Shown here in pieces: positions 1-10,497 of a stretch of DNA of 64,000 nt. The stretch is from DATHXC01 sp035459965 (GTDB lineage Bacteria > Pseudomonadota > Gammaproteobacteria > Burkholderiales > Methylophilaceae): assembly GCA_035459965.1 (NCBI GenBank), contig DATHXC010000007.1, forward strand, positions 62,001 to 126,000. The letters run 5' to 3'. Position numbers and translations under genes: made by a program. Below the pieces are notes generated by a model, which worked only from the letters and a program-made list of their open reading frames with translations, ran no database searches and had not been told where the DNA came from. Each line of letters begins with the position of its first letter. The first letter of the stretch is position 1.

Positions 1-1535
<1,535 letters not shown>

Positions 1536-1561
1536 GGTAATAAGTTTCAAGGGCGATAAGC

Positions 1562-2530
1562 ATGAAAACAAGTTTTCTTGAGTTTGAACAACCGATAGCC
1601 GAGCTGGAATCCAAGATCGAAGAACTGCGCTTCGTGCAGGATGATTCGGCGCTGGATATTTCCGAGGAAATAGACCGTCTGCAGAAGAAGAACCAGACGA
1701 TGACCAAGGATATATACAGCAAGCTTACCGCGTGGCAGATTTCCCAGGTAGCGCGTCATCCACAGCGCCCATACACACTGGATTACATACAGGGCCTGTT
1801 CACCGATTTTAATGAACTGCATGGCGACCGTGCATTTGCCGATGACCCGGCGATTGTCGGTGGCTTGGCCCGCTTCGAAGGCCAGCCAGTGATGGTGATT
1901 GGTCACCAGAAAGGTCGTGACGTTAAAGAGCGTCAGTACCGTAATTTCGGTATGCCGCGCCCTGAAGGCTATCGTAAAGCTTTGCGTTTGTTCCGTATGG
2001 CAGAGAAGTTCGGCCTGCCTATCATCACCCTGATTGATACGCCTGGCGCTTATCCCGGCATTGGCGCTGAAGAGCGTGGTCAGTCTGAAGCGATTGCACG
2101 TAACTTGTATGTCATGGCAGAACTTAAGACACCAATTATCGGTGTAATCATCGGTGAGGGTGGTTCGGGAGGTGCACTGGCATTGGGTGTGGTAGACCAG
2201 TTGCTAATGCTGCAATACTCGACCTACTCGGTGATTTCCCCCGAAGGTTGCGCTTCCATCCTGTGGAAGAGTGCGGACAAAGCTTCAGAGGCTGCAGAAA
2301 CCCTAGCTATTACCTCCACACGCCTGAAAGCTTTAGGGCTGGTTGATCGCATCGTGCCTGAGCCTATGGGGGGGGCGCATCGCGACCCTGAACTCATCAT
2401 GCAGACCTTGCGCCGTGTCCTTACGGATGAGCTTGGCCGTTTGCAGGCCAAATCTACAGATCATCTGCTGGAGCAACGCTACGAGCGGCTGATGAGCTAC
2501 GGCAAGTTTAAAGAAGTGGCAGTCAAATAA
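1562..2530 (+). CDS. accA: Acetyl-CoA carboxylase carboxyltransferase subunit alpha
   Basis: Alpha half of the carboxyltransferase that moves CO2 from carboxybiotin to acetyl-CoA, the first step of fatty acid synthesis; its partner AccD is not in this window. The product is 322 residues, the usual length. A coiled N-terminus (about 1-60) precedes the crotonase-type core. Conserved stretches include DTPGAYPGIGAEERGQS (about 159-175) and GEGGSGGALALG (about 198-209), which line the acetyl-CoA site. The ATG follows an AAGGGCGAT ribosome-binding stretch. The gene lies between dnaE and tilS, a common arrangement. Confidence 0.97.
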   Translation: MKTSFLEFEQPIAELESKIEELRFVQDDSALDISEEIDRLQKKNQTMTKDIYSKLTAWQISQVARHPQRPYTLDYIQGLFTDFNELHGDRAFADDPAIVGGLARFEGQPVMVIGHQKGRDVKERQYRNFGMPRPEGYRKALRLFRMAEKFGLPIITLIDTPGAYPGIGAEERGQSEAIARNLYVMAELKTPIIGVIIGEGGSGGALALGVVDQLLMLQYSTYSVISPEGCASILWKSADKASEAAETLAITSTRLKALGLVDRIVPEPMGGAHRDPELIMQTLRRVLTDELGRLQAKSTDHLLEQRYERLMSYGKFKEVAVK

Positions 2531-2568
2531 AAACGACGAAACTCTTTAAAAAGTCACAAGCCCCAAAC

Positions 2569-2599
2569 TCACAGCCACATGCCCGTCGTGTGGCTGTGA
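2569..2599 (+). promoter_or_regulatory. Hairpin enclosing the tilS start codon
   Basis: A perfect 11-bp inverted repeat has arms TCACAGCCACA (2569-2579) and TGTGGCTGTGA (2589-2599) around a 9-nt loop. No T-run follows, so it is not a canonical terminator of accA. Both possible tilS start codons (GTG at 2590 and 2596) lie inside the right arm. In mRNA the hairpin would bury the initiation site, suggesting translational control, or alternatively that the true start lies further in. Confidence 0.5.
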
Positions 2600-3984
2600 A
2601 CATTTCAGGCCAGGCCAATCAGCATGCCCTGAACCAGCACGTTGAGTCATTTCTAAAGGCCACCCTTTTCCATAAGCAGACCTTGTTACTCGCCTTTAGC
2701 GGCGGCATGGACTCCTGCGTGCTGCTTGACCTGCTGGCAAGTGCAAAGCAATCCTTGGGCAGTTTGCTTGATTTCGATTTGCGTGCCATGCATATTCATC
2801 ATGGGCTTAGCCCCAATGCTGATAAATGGGCCGAGTTTTGTACCAGTGCTTGTGCCGCGCTCAATGTTCCCTTGCAAGTTGTCCATGTGGAAATTCCTGC
2901 CAATAGTGGTCTTGGCATAGAGGCGGCTGCGCGCCAGGCACGTTATGCTGCTTTGCTAGGAGAGCTCGAAAATCACCGTCCTGCTCACCACATTCTGCTT
3001 GCCCATCACGAAGATGACCAGGCAGAAACTTTCTTGCTGCAATTGCTGCGGGGTGCTGGCGCTAAGGGGCTTGCTGCTATGGCACAGGTTGATGCAGGCA
3101 GGCGCTTGTTGCGGCCTGTGCTGGAGATTCCGCATGCGCAACTACTGGCCTATGCCAAGGAGCGCAAACTGCAATGGATTGAGGACGAAAGTAATGCGAA
3201 TATACGCTTCGATCGAAACTTTTGCCGACACCATATATTGCCAGTGCTTGAGCAGCGTTTTCCGGCCGCTAAGGCTACACTGGCGAGGTCTGCCGGGCAT
3301 ATTGCCGAGGCAGCTGGCTTGCTGGATGACCTAGCGCAGCTTGATGCCGCTACTGCAGTGGAAGGCAAGCAGTTGAGCCTGAATGCTATTGCCAGCTTAT
3401 CGCCAGCACGTGCCAGGAATCTATTGCGATGGTGGCTTTCTTCTCATCAGCAACCATTACCCAGCAGCCAGCGATTGCAGGAGATGTTGCATCAGTTATT
3501 GGGTGCCAAGTCTGATGCCATGATCAAAGTCGCTATTGATAGCGCCCGCGGTGTATGGCTCCGGCGCTACCAGGACCTTGCCTATATCGAGGTCAATAAA
3601 CCGGAAATGCCTATCGCCATGCTGTGGCAGGGTGAAAGTGAGTTATACCTGCCTGATAACAGCCGTTTATTATTCGAGCGGAAAATAGGGATAGGCCTTG
3701 CCGTCGAGCGCCTATCCATCACCAGGCTGCGCATCTCCAGCCGAATCGGTGGTGAGCGCTTCAAGCCAGGCCTAGCTAAACCCACGCGAACCCTCAAGCA
3801 CTTGTTACAGGAGGCGAATATGCCACCCTGGCAGCGTGAGCGGCTTCCACTGGTATATTGCGATGACACGCTGGCAGTAGTGCCGAATATCGGCGTTGCC
3901 AGCCACTTGCAGGCAGCTGATTATGAAATGGGTCTGGTCATCAGCTGGGTTGATGACTCTGGATTTGTGCTTAATGCGCTTTAA
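2590..3984 (+). CDS. tilS: tRNA(Ile)-lysidine synthase
   Basis: TilS uses ATP and lysine to convert C34 of the AUA-reading tRNA-Ile to lysidine, so the tRNA reads AUA instead of AUG. The PP-loop of N-type ATP pyrophosphatases is clear: AFSGGMDSCVLLDLL, with SGGMDS at residues 37-42. The conserved LLAHHEDDQAETFLLQLLRG follows, and the C-terminal TilS domains run to residue 464. No ATG is available upstream in frame; GTG at 2590 or 2596 are the only plausible starts before the PP-loop. No Shine-Dalgarno is visible and both starts sit in a hairpin arm. Function is firm, the start is not. Confidence 0.93.
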   Translation: MAVNISGQANQHALNQHVESFLKATLFHKQTLLLAFSGGMDSCVLLDLLASAKQSLGSLLDFDLRAMHIHHGLSPNADKWAEFCTSACAALNVPLQVVHVEIPANSGLGIEAAARQARYAALLGELENHRPAHHILLAHHEDDQAETFLLQLLRGAGAKGLAAMAQVDAGRRLLRPVLEIPHAQLLAYAKERKLQWIEDESNANIRFDRNFCRHHILPVLEQRFPAAKATLARSAGHIAEAAGLLDDLAQLDAATAVEGKQLSLNAIASLSPARARNLLRWWLSSHQQPLPSSQRLQEMLHQLLGAKSDAMIKVAIDSARGVWLRRYQDLAYIEVNKPEMPIAMLWQGESELYLPDNSRLLFERKIGIGLAVERLSITRLRISSRIGGERFKPGLAKPTRTLKHLLQEANMPPWQRERLPLVYCDDTLAVVPNIGVASHLQAADYEMGLVISWVDDSGFVLNAL

Positions 3985-4622
3985 TGTTTGGCAAGCTCCG
4001 GCTTGAGGATTTTCCACACATTGTCCAGCACCCTTGGCTGTGCCAGTGCCGTGGGGTGCAAACCGTCATCCTGAGTCAGCTCTGGATTACCGGCGACATC
4101 AGCCAGCAGGAACGGCACGAGTGCCAGTCGATAGCGTTTCGCCAGATTGTTATAGGTCTCGTTGAACTCACGCGTATATTTCGGGCCATAGTTAGGCGGA
4201 ATCATCATGCCTACCAGCACTACTTTGGCTTTGGCCTGTTGGCAGGCTTCTATCATCTGTATCAGGTTGTTTTGCATTTCGTTGAGGGGCAATCCACGCA
4301 GGCCGTCATTGGCACCCAGCTCAATCAGCACGATATTGGGTTGGTTAGCCTTGAGCGTAGCTGCAATGCGGCTTGAGCCTCCAGTGGTGGTCTCGCCGCT
4401 GATACTGGTATTGATGACTTGATGGGTAAGTCCTTCTTGCTTCAAGCGTTGTTGTAACAGGCTTACCCAGCTTTGTTCGCGCGGGATGCCATAAGCGGCA
4501 GACAGGCTGTCGCCATACACCAGTATGGTGGGTGCGGCAGCGTTGGCAGGGGCGACAGTAAGCAAGCTGCATAAAAAAGAACTTAATAATAGAAATTTCA
4601 GGCTGAATAATCGGAACATCAT
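3981..4622 (-). CDS. tesA: Periplasmic GDSL esterase (TesA / arylesterase family)
   Basis: This is a lysophospholipase/thioesterase I-like SGNH hydrolase acting on acyl esters in the periplasm. A signal peptide is evident (MMFRLFSLKFLL..., cleaved near PANA-AAP). The catalytic block I VYGDSLSAAYG, block III GANDGLRG and block V DGLHPT are all present, giving the Ser-Asp-His triad. A GTG at 4634 is in frame, but ATG at 4622 sits better behind GAAAGG and gives a proper signal peptide. The gene is divergent from the ABC ATPase at 4625, with only 2 bp between the two start codons. The tesA/ybbA-ybbP arrangement is also known from E. coli. It overlaps the tilS end by 4 bp, tail to tail. Confidence 0.9.
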   Translation of the reverse strand: MMFRLFSLKFLLLSSFLCSLLTVAPANAAAPTILVYGDSLSAAYGIPREQSWVSLLQQRLKQEGLTHQVINTSISGETTTGGSSRIAATLKANQPNIVLIELGANDGLRGLPLNEMQNNLIQMIEACQQAKAKVVLVGMMIPPNYGPKYTREFNETYNNLAKRYRLALVPFLLADVAGNPELTQDDGLHPTALAQPRVLDNVWKILKPELAKH

Positions 4623-4624
4623 TA

Positions 4625-5329
4625 ATGCATACACCTTTCGCAGTAGAGACCATAGAACTTAGCAAGCATGTTATCAGCAGTGATAGCAGATTGAATATCC
4701 TCACCGATTTAAGGCTGGCGGTTCCGGCAGGTGAGCGACTGGCTATTGTCGGCAGTTCGGGGTCTGGAAAATCAACACTATTGAGCTTGCTGGCAGGGTT
4801 GGACACGCCCAGCAGTGGCAAAGTGCTTATCAATGGCGAAAATATATGTACCCTTGATGAAGATGGCCGTGCCGCGATACGTGGCAAGCACATGGGGTTT
4901 GTATTCCAGTCATTCCAGCTGCTGCCTGCACTGACGGCGCTGGAAAATGTCATGCTGCCTCTGCAATTAGCCGGCCGCAAAGATGCCCAGGTGCTGGCAC
5001 TGGCCGCGCTGGCAAAAGTCGGGCTGGAACAGCGTATCAGCCATTATCCTAAGCAGCTTTCCGGTGGCGAGCAGCAGCGGGTTGCGATAGCGCGTGCATT
5101 TGCCCCCAAGCCAGCCATCCTGTTTGCCGATGAGCCCACCGGTAATCTGGATGCGGTGACCGGGCACAATATCATCGAGCTATTGTTTGCCCTGAATGCA
5201 GAAGCGGGCACCACGCTGATACTGGTCACGCATGATATGGCGTTGGCGCAGCGTTGCCAGCGTATCTTGAGCCTGCAAAACGGGCAGCTTGTCGAGACTA
5301 TTATAAATAGCGAAGCACAAGCCCAATGA
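4625..5329 (+). CDS. ybbA: ABC transporter ATPase, YbbA/LolD family
   Basis: ATP-binding subunit of a MacB-type (mechanotransmission) ABC system of 234 residues. Walker A is GSSGSGKST at about 43-51, the signature LSGGEQQRVAIARA at about 145-158, and Walker B with D-loop FADEPTGNLD just after. Its stop overlaps the permease start in ATGA, so the two are translationally coupled. The location beside tesA favours the YbbA-YbbP exporter over the lipoprotein-sorting LolCDE system; the substrate is unknown. The leader overlaps the tesA coding start on the other strand, so promoter space is very limited. Confidence 0.9.
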   Translation: MHTPFAVETIELSKHVISSDSRLNILTDLRLAVPAGERLAIVGSSGSGKSTLLSLLAGLDTPSSGKVLINGENICTLDEDGRAAIRGKHMGFVFQSFQLLPALTALENVMLPLQLAGRKDAQVLALAALAKVGLEQRISHYPKQLSGGEQQRVAIARAFAPKPAILFADEPTGNLDAVTGHNIIELLFALNAEAGTTLILVTHDMALAQRCQRILSLQNGQLVETIINSEAQAQ

Positions 5330-7815
5330 TGGCGCTTTCATTAGCTTGGCGTCAGTTGCGCAGTCAATGGGCAGCGGGTGAGGTACGTGTGCTCATGATA
5401 GCGTTGGTTTTGGCGGTGATGGCGACCACATCGGTTGGCTTCTTTACTGACCGTATCCAGTCCAGCTTACAAAGTCAGGGCAATCTATTACTGGGTGCTG
5501 ATCTAGTGGTATCGACGGATCACAGCCTAAATACAAAATACCGTGATGAAGCTAACCGCCTTCAGCTTAAAAATATCCAGACCCTCGAATTCCCCAGCAT
5601 GGTGGTGCATGACGAACAGAGTCAATTGGCCGAAATCAAGGCGGTAGAGCAGGGGTTTCCATTGCGTGGTGATCTCACTATCAGCCAGCAAGCACATGGT
5701 GCTGGCAGTACTGCCAGCGGCGTACCAGCACCTGGACATGTCTGGATAGAGCCGCGGCTGGCGAATTTGTTAAGCCTGAAAGTGGGTGACAGCCTGGAGG
5801 TTGGCGAAAGCAAGTTTGAGGTGAGTGCCATATTGCAGCGCGAGCCTTCGCGCGGCGGTGACATGTTCAGCATTGCGCCGCGTTTGATGATGAATGTTGC
5901 GGATGTGGAGGCGACCAGGCTTATCCAGTTTGGCAGCCGCGTGAAGTATCAATTGCTGGTGGCTGCAGATAGAGCCTCCATTGCTGATTTCTCGCTATGG
6001 GTTAAGCCGCAATTGATTCGTGGCGAACGACTTGAAGATACTTCTTCAGCTCGTCCGGAAATGAAAAGTGCCCTGGAAAAGGCCCAGCAGTTTCTTGGTT
6101 TGTCATCCATGGTGGGTGTCATCCTGGCCATGGTCGCCATGTTCCTGGCAAGTTTGCCTTACGTGCAAAAGAGTCTGGATACCTATGCACTGATGCGTTG
6201 CTTTGGCGCGTCCAAGCAGTTGATTGTTCGTATCCTGCTTTGGCAAACACTTCTATTGGCCCTCATTGGCAGTTTGGTTGGCTGTGTGCTGGGATTTTTT
6301 GCCCAACAGGGTTTGGCTGAGCTGGCAGGCAAGCTGTTTCTTGAGACTTTGCCGGAGCCAAGCCTGATGCCAGCCGTAGGCGGGCTGCTGGCTGGCTTTG
6401 CTACCATGCTGGCAGTTGTCTGGCCGCACCTGTTGCGACTGCGCGATGTGCCTGCGCTACGCATATTGCGGCGTGACTTGGGGGATAGCGAGAGTGCGGA
6501 TTGGTTCAGTTTTGTTCCCGCTGTGCTTGTGTTGGCGGAATTGGTGTTCTGGCATGCAGGCAGCCTGAAACTGGCAGGGGCTGCGTTACTGGCGCTACTG
6601 GGACTGATAGTCGTCACAGGGCTGATCTCATGGTATGCCGGAAGGCTGCTCAATCGATTGCCTGGCGGCAGTATTGGTGCCTGGAAGTTAGGCCTGGCAG
6701 GGCTCAAGCGCAGGCCTCTGATGGCAACCGCACAGGTGGTTGGTATCAGCCTGGGTTTGATGGCATTGATATTGTTGGCGCTGGTGCGTGGAGACCTGTT
6801 GCAGAACTGGCAATCCTCTTTGCCCGCTGATGCGCCAAATCGTTTCGTCATTAATATTCAGCCTACACAGATTCAAGGCATTAAAGCGTTTTTCACGCAG
6901 TCGGGGATTGCGAATGCCGAAGTATTCCCTATGGTGAGAGGTCGTCTTGTGGCCGTTAACCATCAACCGCTCAATACCAAGCAATACACGGATGAGAGGT
7001 CGCAGCGCCTGGCAGAACGCGAGTTCAATTTATCCTGGGCGGTGGATATGCAGGCTGATAATCAGCTGGTCGCGGGGCGTTGGTGGCAAGGAGATGAGTC
7101 CGGCAAACCCATGTTGTCGCTGGAGCAGGGATTGGCAGACAACCTGAAACTGAAGCTGGGAGATACGCTGACTTATGATATCGCGGGCTCCAAGCTTGAC
7201 CTGCCCATCACCAGTATACGTAAGGTGGAATGGGACACGATGCGGGCCAATTTCTTTGCTGTCACGCCACCCGGCGTACTGGATACTTTTGCGGCAAGTT
7301 ACATCACCAGTTTTCATCTGCCAGTCGGGCAGGAAGATACGCTGAATCAACTCATCAGGCGCTTTCCCAATCTGACGGTGATTGATGTAGCTGCCCTGAT
7401 GGAGCAAGTACGCGGGATTATGGGCAAGATGACTTATGCGATTGAGTACGTGTTTGGATTCAGTGTGCTGGCAGGGCTGGCCGTATTGTATGCAGCACTG
7501 GTGGCCACACGTGAGGAGCGCGTGCGTGAGGCCACCTTGTTAAGGGTGCTGGGTGCTTCACGGTTGCAGGTGACTTTGGCGATATTGGCAGAGTTCTTCT
7601 GCATAGGCCTCATTGCAGCCGTATTAGCGGGCCTGGCAGCGAATGCCATGGCCTATTATGTAAGTGTTCATCTGCTCAGTATTCCCTACCAATTCAACTT
7701 CAAGGCAAGTCTGCTGGCATTATTGCTATCGGTATTGCTGGTTCCAGTCGCTGCCTGGCTAGGTGTCCGTGGCTTCCTTAATCAGCCTCCAAGGGCCTTG
7801 CTGCAAAGTATCTAG
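5326..7815 (+). CDS. ybbP: ABC transporter permease, YbbP/FtsX-type
   Basis: Large (829 residues) inner-membrane permease partnering the ATPase just upstream, with a 4-bp overlap. One TM segment near the N-terminus is followed by a long periplasmic domain. A first three-helix FtsX block spans about 260-370, further hydrophobic segments lie around 385-500, a second periplasmic domain follows, and a second FtsX block lies at the C-terminus (LAGLAVLYAALVATREERV onward). This duplicated layout matches YbbP. YbbAP is thought to extrude or handle hydrophobic compounds; no substrate can be read from sequence. Confidence 0.88.
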   Translation: MMALSLAWRQLRSQWAAGEVRVLMIALVLAVMATTSVGFFTDRIQSSLQSQGNLLLGADLVVSTDHSLNTKYRDEANRLQLKNIQTLEFPSMVVHDEQSQLAEIKAVEQGFPLRGDLTISQQAHGAGSTASGVPAPGHVWIEPRLANLLSLKVGDSLEVGESKFEVSAILQREPSRGGDMFSIAPRLMMNVADVEATRLIQFGSRVKYQLLVAADRASIADFSLWVKPQLIRGERLEDTSSARPEMKSALEKAQQFLGLSSMVGVILAMVAMFLASLPYVQKSLDTYALMRCFGASKQLIVRILLWQTLLLALIGSLVGCVLGFFAQQGLAELAGKLFLETLPEPSLMPAVGGLLAGFATMLAVVWPHLLRLRDVPALRILRRDLGDSESADWFSFVPAVLVLAELVFWHAGSLKLAGAALLALLGLIVVTGLISWYAGRLLNRLPGGSIGAWKLGLAGLKRRPLMATAQVVGISLGLMALILLALVRGDLLQNWQSSLPADAPNRFVINIQPTQIQGIKAFFTQSGIANAEVFPMVRGRLVAVNHQPLNTKQYTDERSQRLAEREFNLSWAVDMQADNQLVAGRWWQGDESGKPMLSLEQGLADNLKLKLGDTLTYDIAGSKLDLPITSIRKVEWDTMRANFFAVTPPGVLDTFAASYITSFHLPVGQEDTLNQLIRRFPNLTVIDVAALMEQVRGIMGKMTYAIEYVFGFSVLAGLAVLYAALVATREERVREATLLRVLGASRLQVTLAILAEFFCIGLIAAVLAGLAANAMAYYVSVHLLSIPYQFNFKASLLALLLSVLLVPVAAWLGVRGFLNQPPRALLQSI

Positions 7816-7820
7816 CCGTA

Positions 7821-7918
7821 AAAGCCAATCAATATGGCTGTACCTCCTTATGAGTTGGTTGTAAATTGGCTGTATATAGCCAATAATATGGTTATATACA
7901 GCCAATTTTTACAACCAA
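7821..7918 (+). promoter_or_regulatory. Clustered inverted half-sites TGGYTGTA, putative activator-binding region
   Basis: The spacer before the TonB receptor gene holds several copies of one half-site in both orientations. Forward copies are ATGGCTGTA (7834-7842), TTGGTTGTA (7855-7863) and TTGGCTGTA (7866-7874). Reverse copies are TACAGCCAA (7897-7905) and TACAACCAA (7910-7918). Arms 7855-7878 and 7893-7918 pair almost perfectly around a 14-nt loop. A weaker dyad AGCCA/TGGCT lies at 7823-7839. The region sits about 70-165 bp upstream of the -24/-12-like promoter at 7988, the usual position for enhancer sites of sigma-54 activators. The same architecture recurs at 61836. A hairpin/terminator role for ybbP is possible because T5 follows the inner stem. 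Confidence 0.55.
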
Positions 7919-7987
7919 AACAAAAAAGCCTGCTCAAATTTGTGGTTGTTGAATGATTTATAAGGCTATTTTTTTACGAAAAGTGTG

Positions 7988-8002
7988 TGGCATAGAAATT
8001 GT
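7988..8002 (+). promoter_or_regulatory. Putative sigma-54 (-24/-12) promoter of the TonB receptor gene
   Basis: TGGCAT, five bases, TTGT: this fits the sigma-54 consensus TGGCAC-N5-TTGC at 8 of 10 positions, with the essential GG correctly spaced. The final C is replaced by T, which weakens the call. Transcription would start near 8014, leaving a 37-nt leader. Support comes from the upstream half-site cluster and from the sigma-54 activator encoded just after the receptor. Confidence 0.5.
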
Positions 8003-8050
8003 GTACATATCAAGTCGTTTTACACAAAAATTTCAGCCTAGGGGAATTAT

Positions 8051-10465
8051 ATGCAACACACAATAATAGGGCATCGCAGCATGTTGGCAGCAGCGGTCAT
8101 TGGCTTATTCGCTTTCACGCCGAGCCTGCATGCCGAAGATGCAGTCAAGACCAAAAAAATCGAAGTGATTAGCACAACGCCATTGCCTTCGATTGGTTTG
8201 CCGCTTGAGCAAATACCAGCAAATATCCAGAGCGTTAAAGGTTCTGAAATGCAAAAGCAGAATAGCTTGAGTATCGCTGATTATATGTACAACAACCTGC
8301 CTGGCGTCAGTGTTAACGATACGCAGAATAATCCATATCAGCCCGACGTAAGTTACCGCGGTTTTTCTGCTTCGCCACTACTGGGCACACCACAGGGTCT
8401 CTCAGTATTCTATGATGGTGTGCGTATGAATGAGCCATTCGGCGACGTTGTGAATTGGGATCTTATTCCGGTCAATGCACTTGCCAGCATGCAGCTTATT
8501 CCTGGCTCCAACCCTGTTTATGGCCTGAATACTTTGGGTGGTGCATTGTCATTACAAACCAAAAGTGGTCGGACTCATCAAGGTGGCGCACTAGAAGCGT
8601 ATACCGGTTCTTGGGGTCGTAAAGCAGGCTCTGCTGAGTACGGTGGTGTTTCCAAGGATGGTTCAGTTGACTACTTTTTCTCTGCCAACTCTTTCCGTGA
8701 GGATGGCTGGCGTGATTATTCACCGACTGATGTACGTCAGCTCTTCGGCAAGGTGGGTTGGCAAAATGAAACTACTGCGGTCAATATTAGTTACACCGGC
8801 GCTGAGAATGATCTGATTGGTAATGGTCTTACCCCCCAGAACTTCCTGAAAACTCTGGGTAGAGACTCTATTCAGACTCGCCCTGATCAGACCAAAAATA
8901 CTTCATCATTACTGAACCTGACAGGTAGTCACTGGTTTAATGACAAAACCATGTTCAGCGGTAATATTTACTACCGTGATTCCAAAACGAAAACACTGAA
9001 TGGTGACGGTAATGATGATATTGCTGATCCATTTGTTCTTGCGAACTGTGTGCCGGGCTCTGCTACTGCTGAAGATGACTGTAGCGGTGCGCTGAATCGA
9101 ACCAGCTCTAAACGTAAAGGTTTAGGTTTTACCGGGCAATTGTCTTTCAACCAGGACCTGATGGGGCATAAGAACCAGTTCATCTCTGGCTTGGGCTACG
9201 ACTATGGTCGTACCAAGTTCAGCCAGTCAACAGAGTATGGTTTGATCAATGGCACCCGCGGTATTGACGGTATTGGTGTATTCAATGAACTCGATGAGCA
9301 GGTTAAACTGAAAGGCACTAATAAAACCTGGAGCGTATATGCAACCGATACATTCTCTATTAACGATTGGTGGCACCTGACTTTATCTGGCCGTTATAAC
9401 CATACTAGAATTATCAATCGCGATGGTTTCGATAATGCTTTGGATGATACTGGCAACCCAGTGTACAGCGATCCAGCTAACCAGACACTAACCGCCAATC
9501 ATAGTTACTCAAGGTTTAATCCAGCCATAGGCATTAACTTTACACCAACACCAGCGCTGACTGTCTACAGTACTTATAACGAGGCCAGCCGTGCACCGAC
9601 CTCAATTGAATTGGGTTGTGCTAACCCGGCTCAGCCATGCAAGTTGCCCAATGCGTTTGCCGGTGATCCACCGCTTGACCAAGTAGTTTCAAAGACCTAC
9701 GAAGGCGGTTTACGTGGTCAGTTTGATAATGGCGTACGCTGGAGCACAGCCGCTTATGTTACCAATAACTATGACGATATCTTGTTTGCAGCTGCGCCAG
9801 GTATATCCGGTCAAGGCTATTTCAAGAACTACGGTAAAACCAGGCGTAAAGGTATTGAGGCTTCGTTGTATGGTGTTGCAGCTTCACGCTTGACCTGGAG
9901 TGCTGCGTATAGCTTGGTGGATGCCCGCTATCGTTCACCTGAGAGCATTGCCTCAGAAGTGAACAGTGCAGCTGTTGACACAGATGGTGATGGAGAAGGC
10001 GATACCATTAATATCCGTTCTGGGGATCGTATCCCAGGCATCCCAATGCATCAGCTCAAGCTGCGTGGCGCATTTGCAGTAACCCCGGCATGGACTGTGG
10101 GTGCAAGCATGGTGGCATTCAGTGATCAGTATGCCCGAGGCAATGAGAATAATGCGCACAAACCTGATGGCGTTGATTTCTTTGGTAACGGCAAGGTCGG
10201 TGGTTACGCAGTCGTCAATTTTGATACCCGCTATCAACTGGGTAAGGGCTGGCAGGTCTGGGCCAAGGTCAATAACGTTTTTGATCGCGAATACAATAAC
10301 GGCGGCCTGTTGGGCGCATCACTGTTCAATGCCAATGGCAGCTTTAATGGCGATGAAGATGCCAATCGTCAGGCACTTTATGCGCCAGGCGCACCACGTG
10401 CAGGCTGGATTGGTGTGCGCTGGGAATTCGGCGGCCCCAAGACCAATGTTGCTGACGCTAATTAA
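8051..10465 (+). CDS. TonB-dependent outer-membrane receptor
   Basis: An 804-residue outer-membrane receptor energised by TonB-ExbBD. The signal peptide (cleavage near LHA-EDA) is followed by a short extension and a plug domain with MNEPFGDVVNWDLIPVNAL and LNTLGGALSLQTKSG, typical of the FecA-like branch. A 22-strand barrel follows. The terminal strand reads GWIGVRWEF, but 11 more residues follow the usual C-terminal Phe. Two acidic Gly/Asp loops resemble calcium-binding loops: NGDGNDD (about 316-322) and DTDGDGEGD (about 643-651). The ligand is unknown; an iron chelate is usual for the branch, another metal is possible. The next gene is a sigma-54 response regulator 32 bp downstream, probably co-transcribed. 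Confidence 0.92.
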   Translation: MQHTIIGHRSMLAAAVIGLFAFTPSLHAEDAVKTKKIEVISTTPLPSIGLPLEQIPANIQSVKGSEMQKQNSLSIADYMYNNLPGVSVNDTQNNPYQPDVSYRGFSASPLLGTPQGLSVFYDGVRMNEPFGDVVNWDLIPVNALASMQLIPGSNPVYGLNTLGGALSLQTKSGRTHQGGALEAYTGSWGRKAGSAEYGGVSKDGSVDYFFSANSFREDGWRDYSPTDVRQLFGKVGWQNETTAVNISYTGAENDLIGNGLTPQNFLKTLGRDSIQTRPDQTKNTSSLLNLTGSHWFNDKTMFSGNIYYRDSKTKTLNGDGNDDIADPFVLANCVPGSATAEDDCSGALNRTSSKRKGLGFTGQLSFNQDLMGHKNQFISGLGYDYGRTKFSQSTEYGLINGTRGIDGIGVFNELDEQVKLKGTNKTWSVYATDTFSINDWWHLTLSGRYNHTRIINRDGFDNALDDTGNPVYSDPANQTLTANHSYSRFNPAIGINFTPTPALTVYSTYNEASRAPTSIELGCANPAQPCKLPNAFAGDPPLDQVVSKTYEGGLRGQFDNGVRWSTAAYVTNNYDDILFAAAPGISGQGYFKNYGKTRRKGIEASLYGVAASRLTWSAAYSLVDARYRSPESIASEVNSAAVDTDGDGEGDTINIRSGDRIPGIPMHQLKLRGAFAVTPAWTVGASMVAFSDQYARGNENNAHKPDGVDFFGNGKVGGYAVVNFDTRYQLGKGWQVWAKVNNVFDREYNNGGLLGASLFNANGSFNGDEDANRQALYAPGAPRAGWIGVRWEFGGPKTNVADAN

Positions 10466-10497
10466 TCAAAGCAAGACACAGAGGATATCCTTCTATC

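Noticed and set aside
2569..2599. Terminator after accA
   Set aside because: The stem is perfect but no T-run follows, and it runs into the next coding region.
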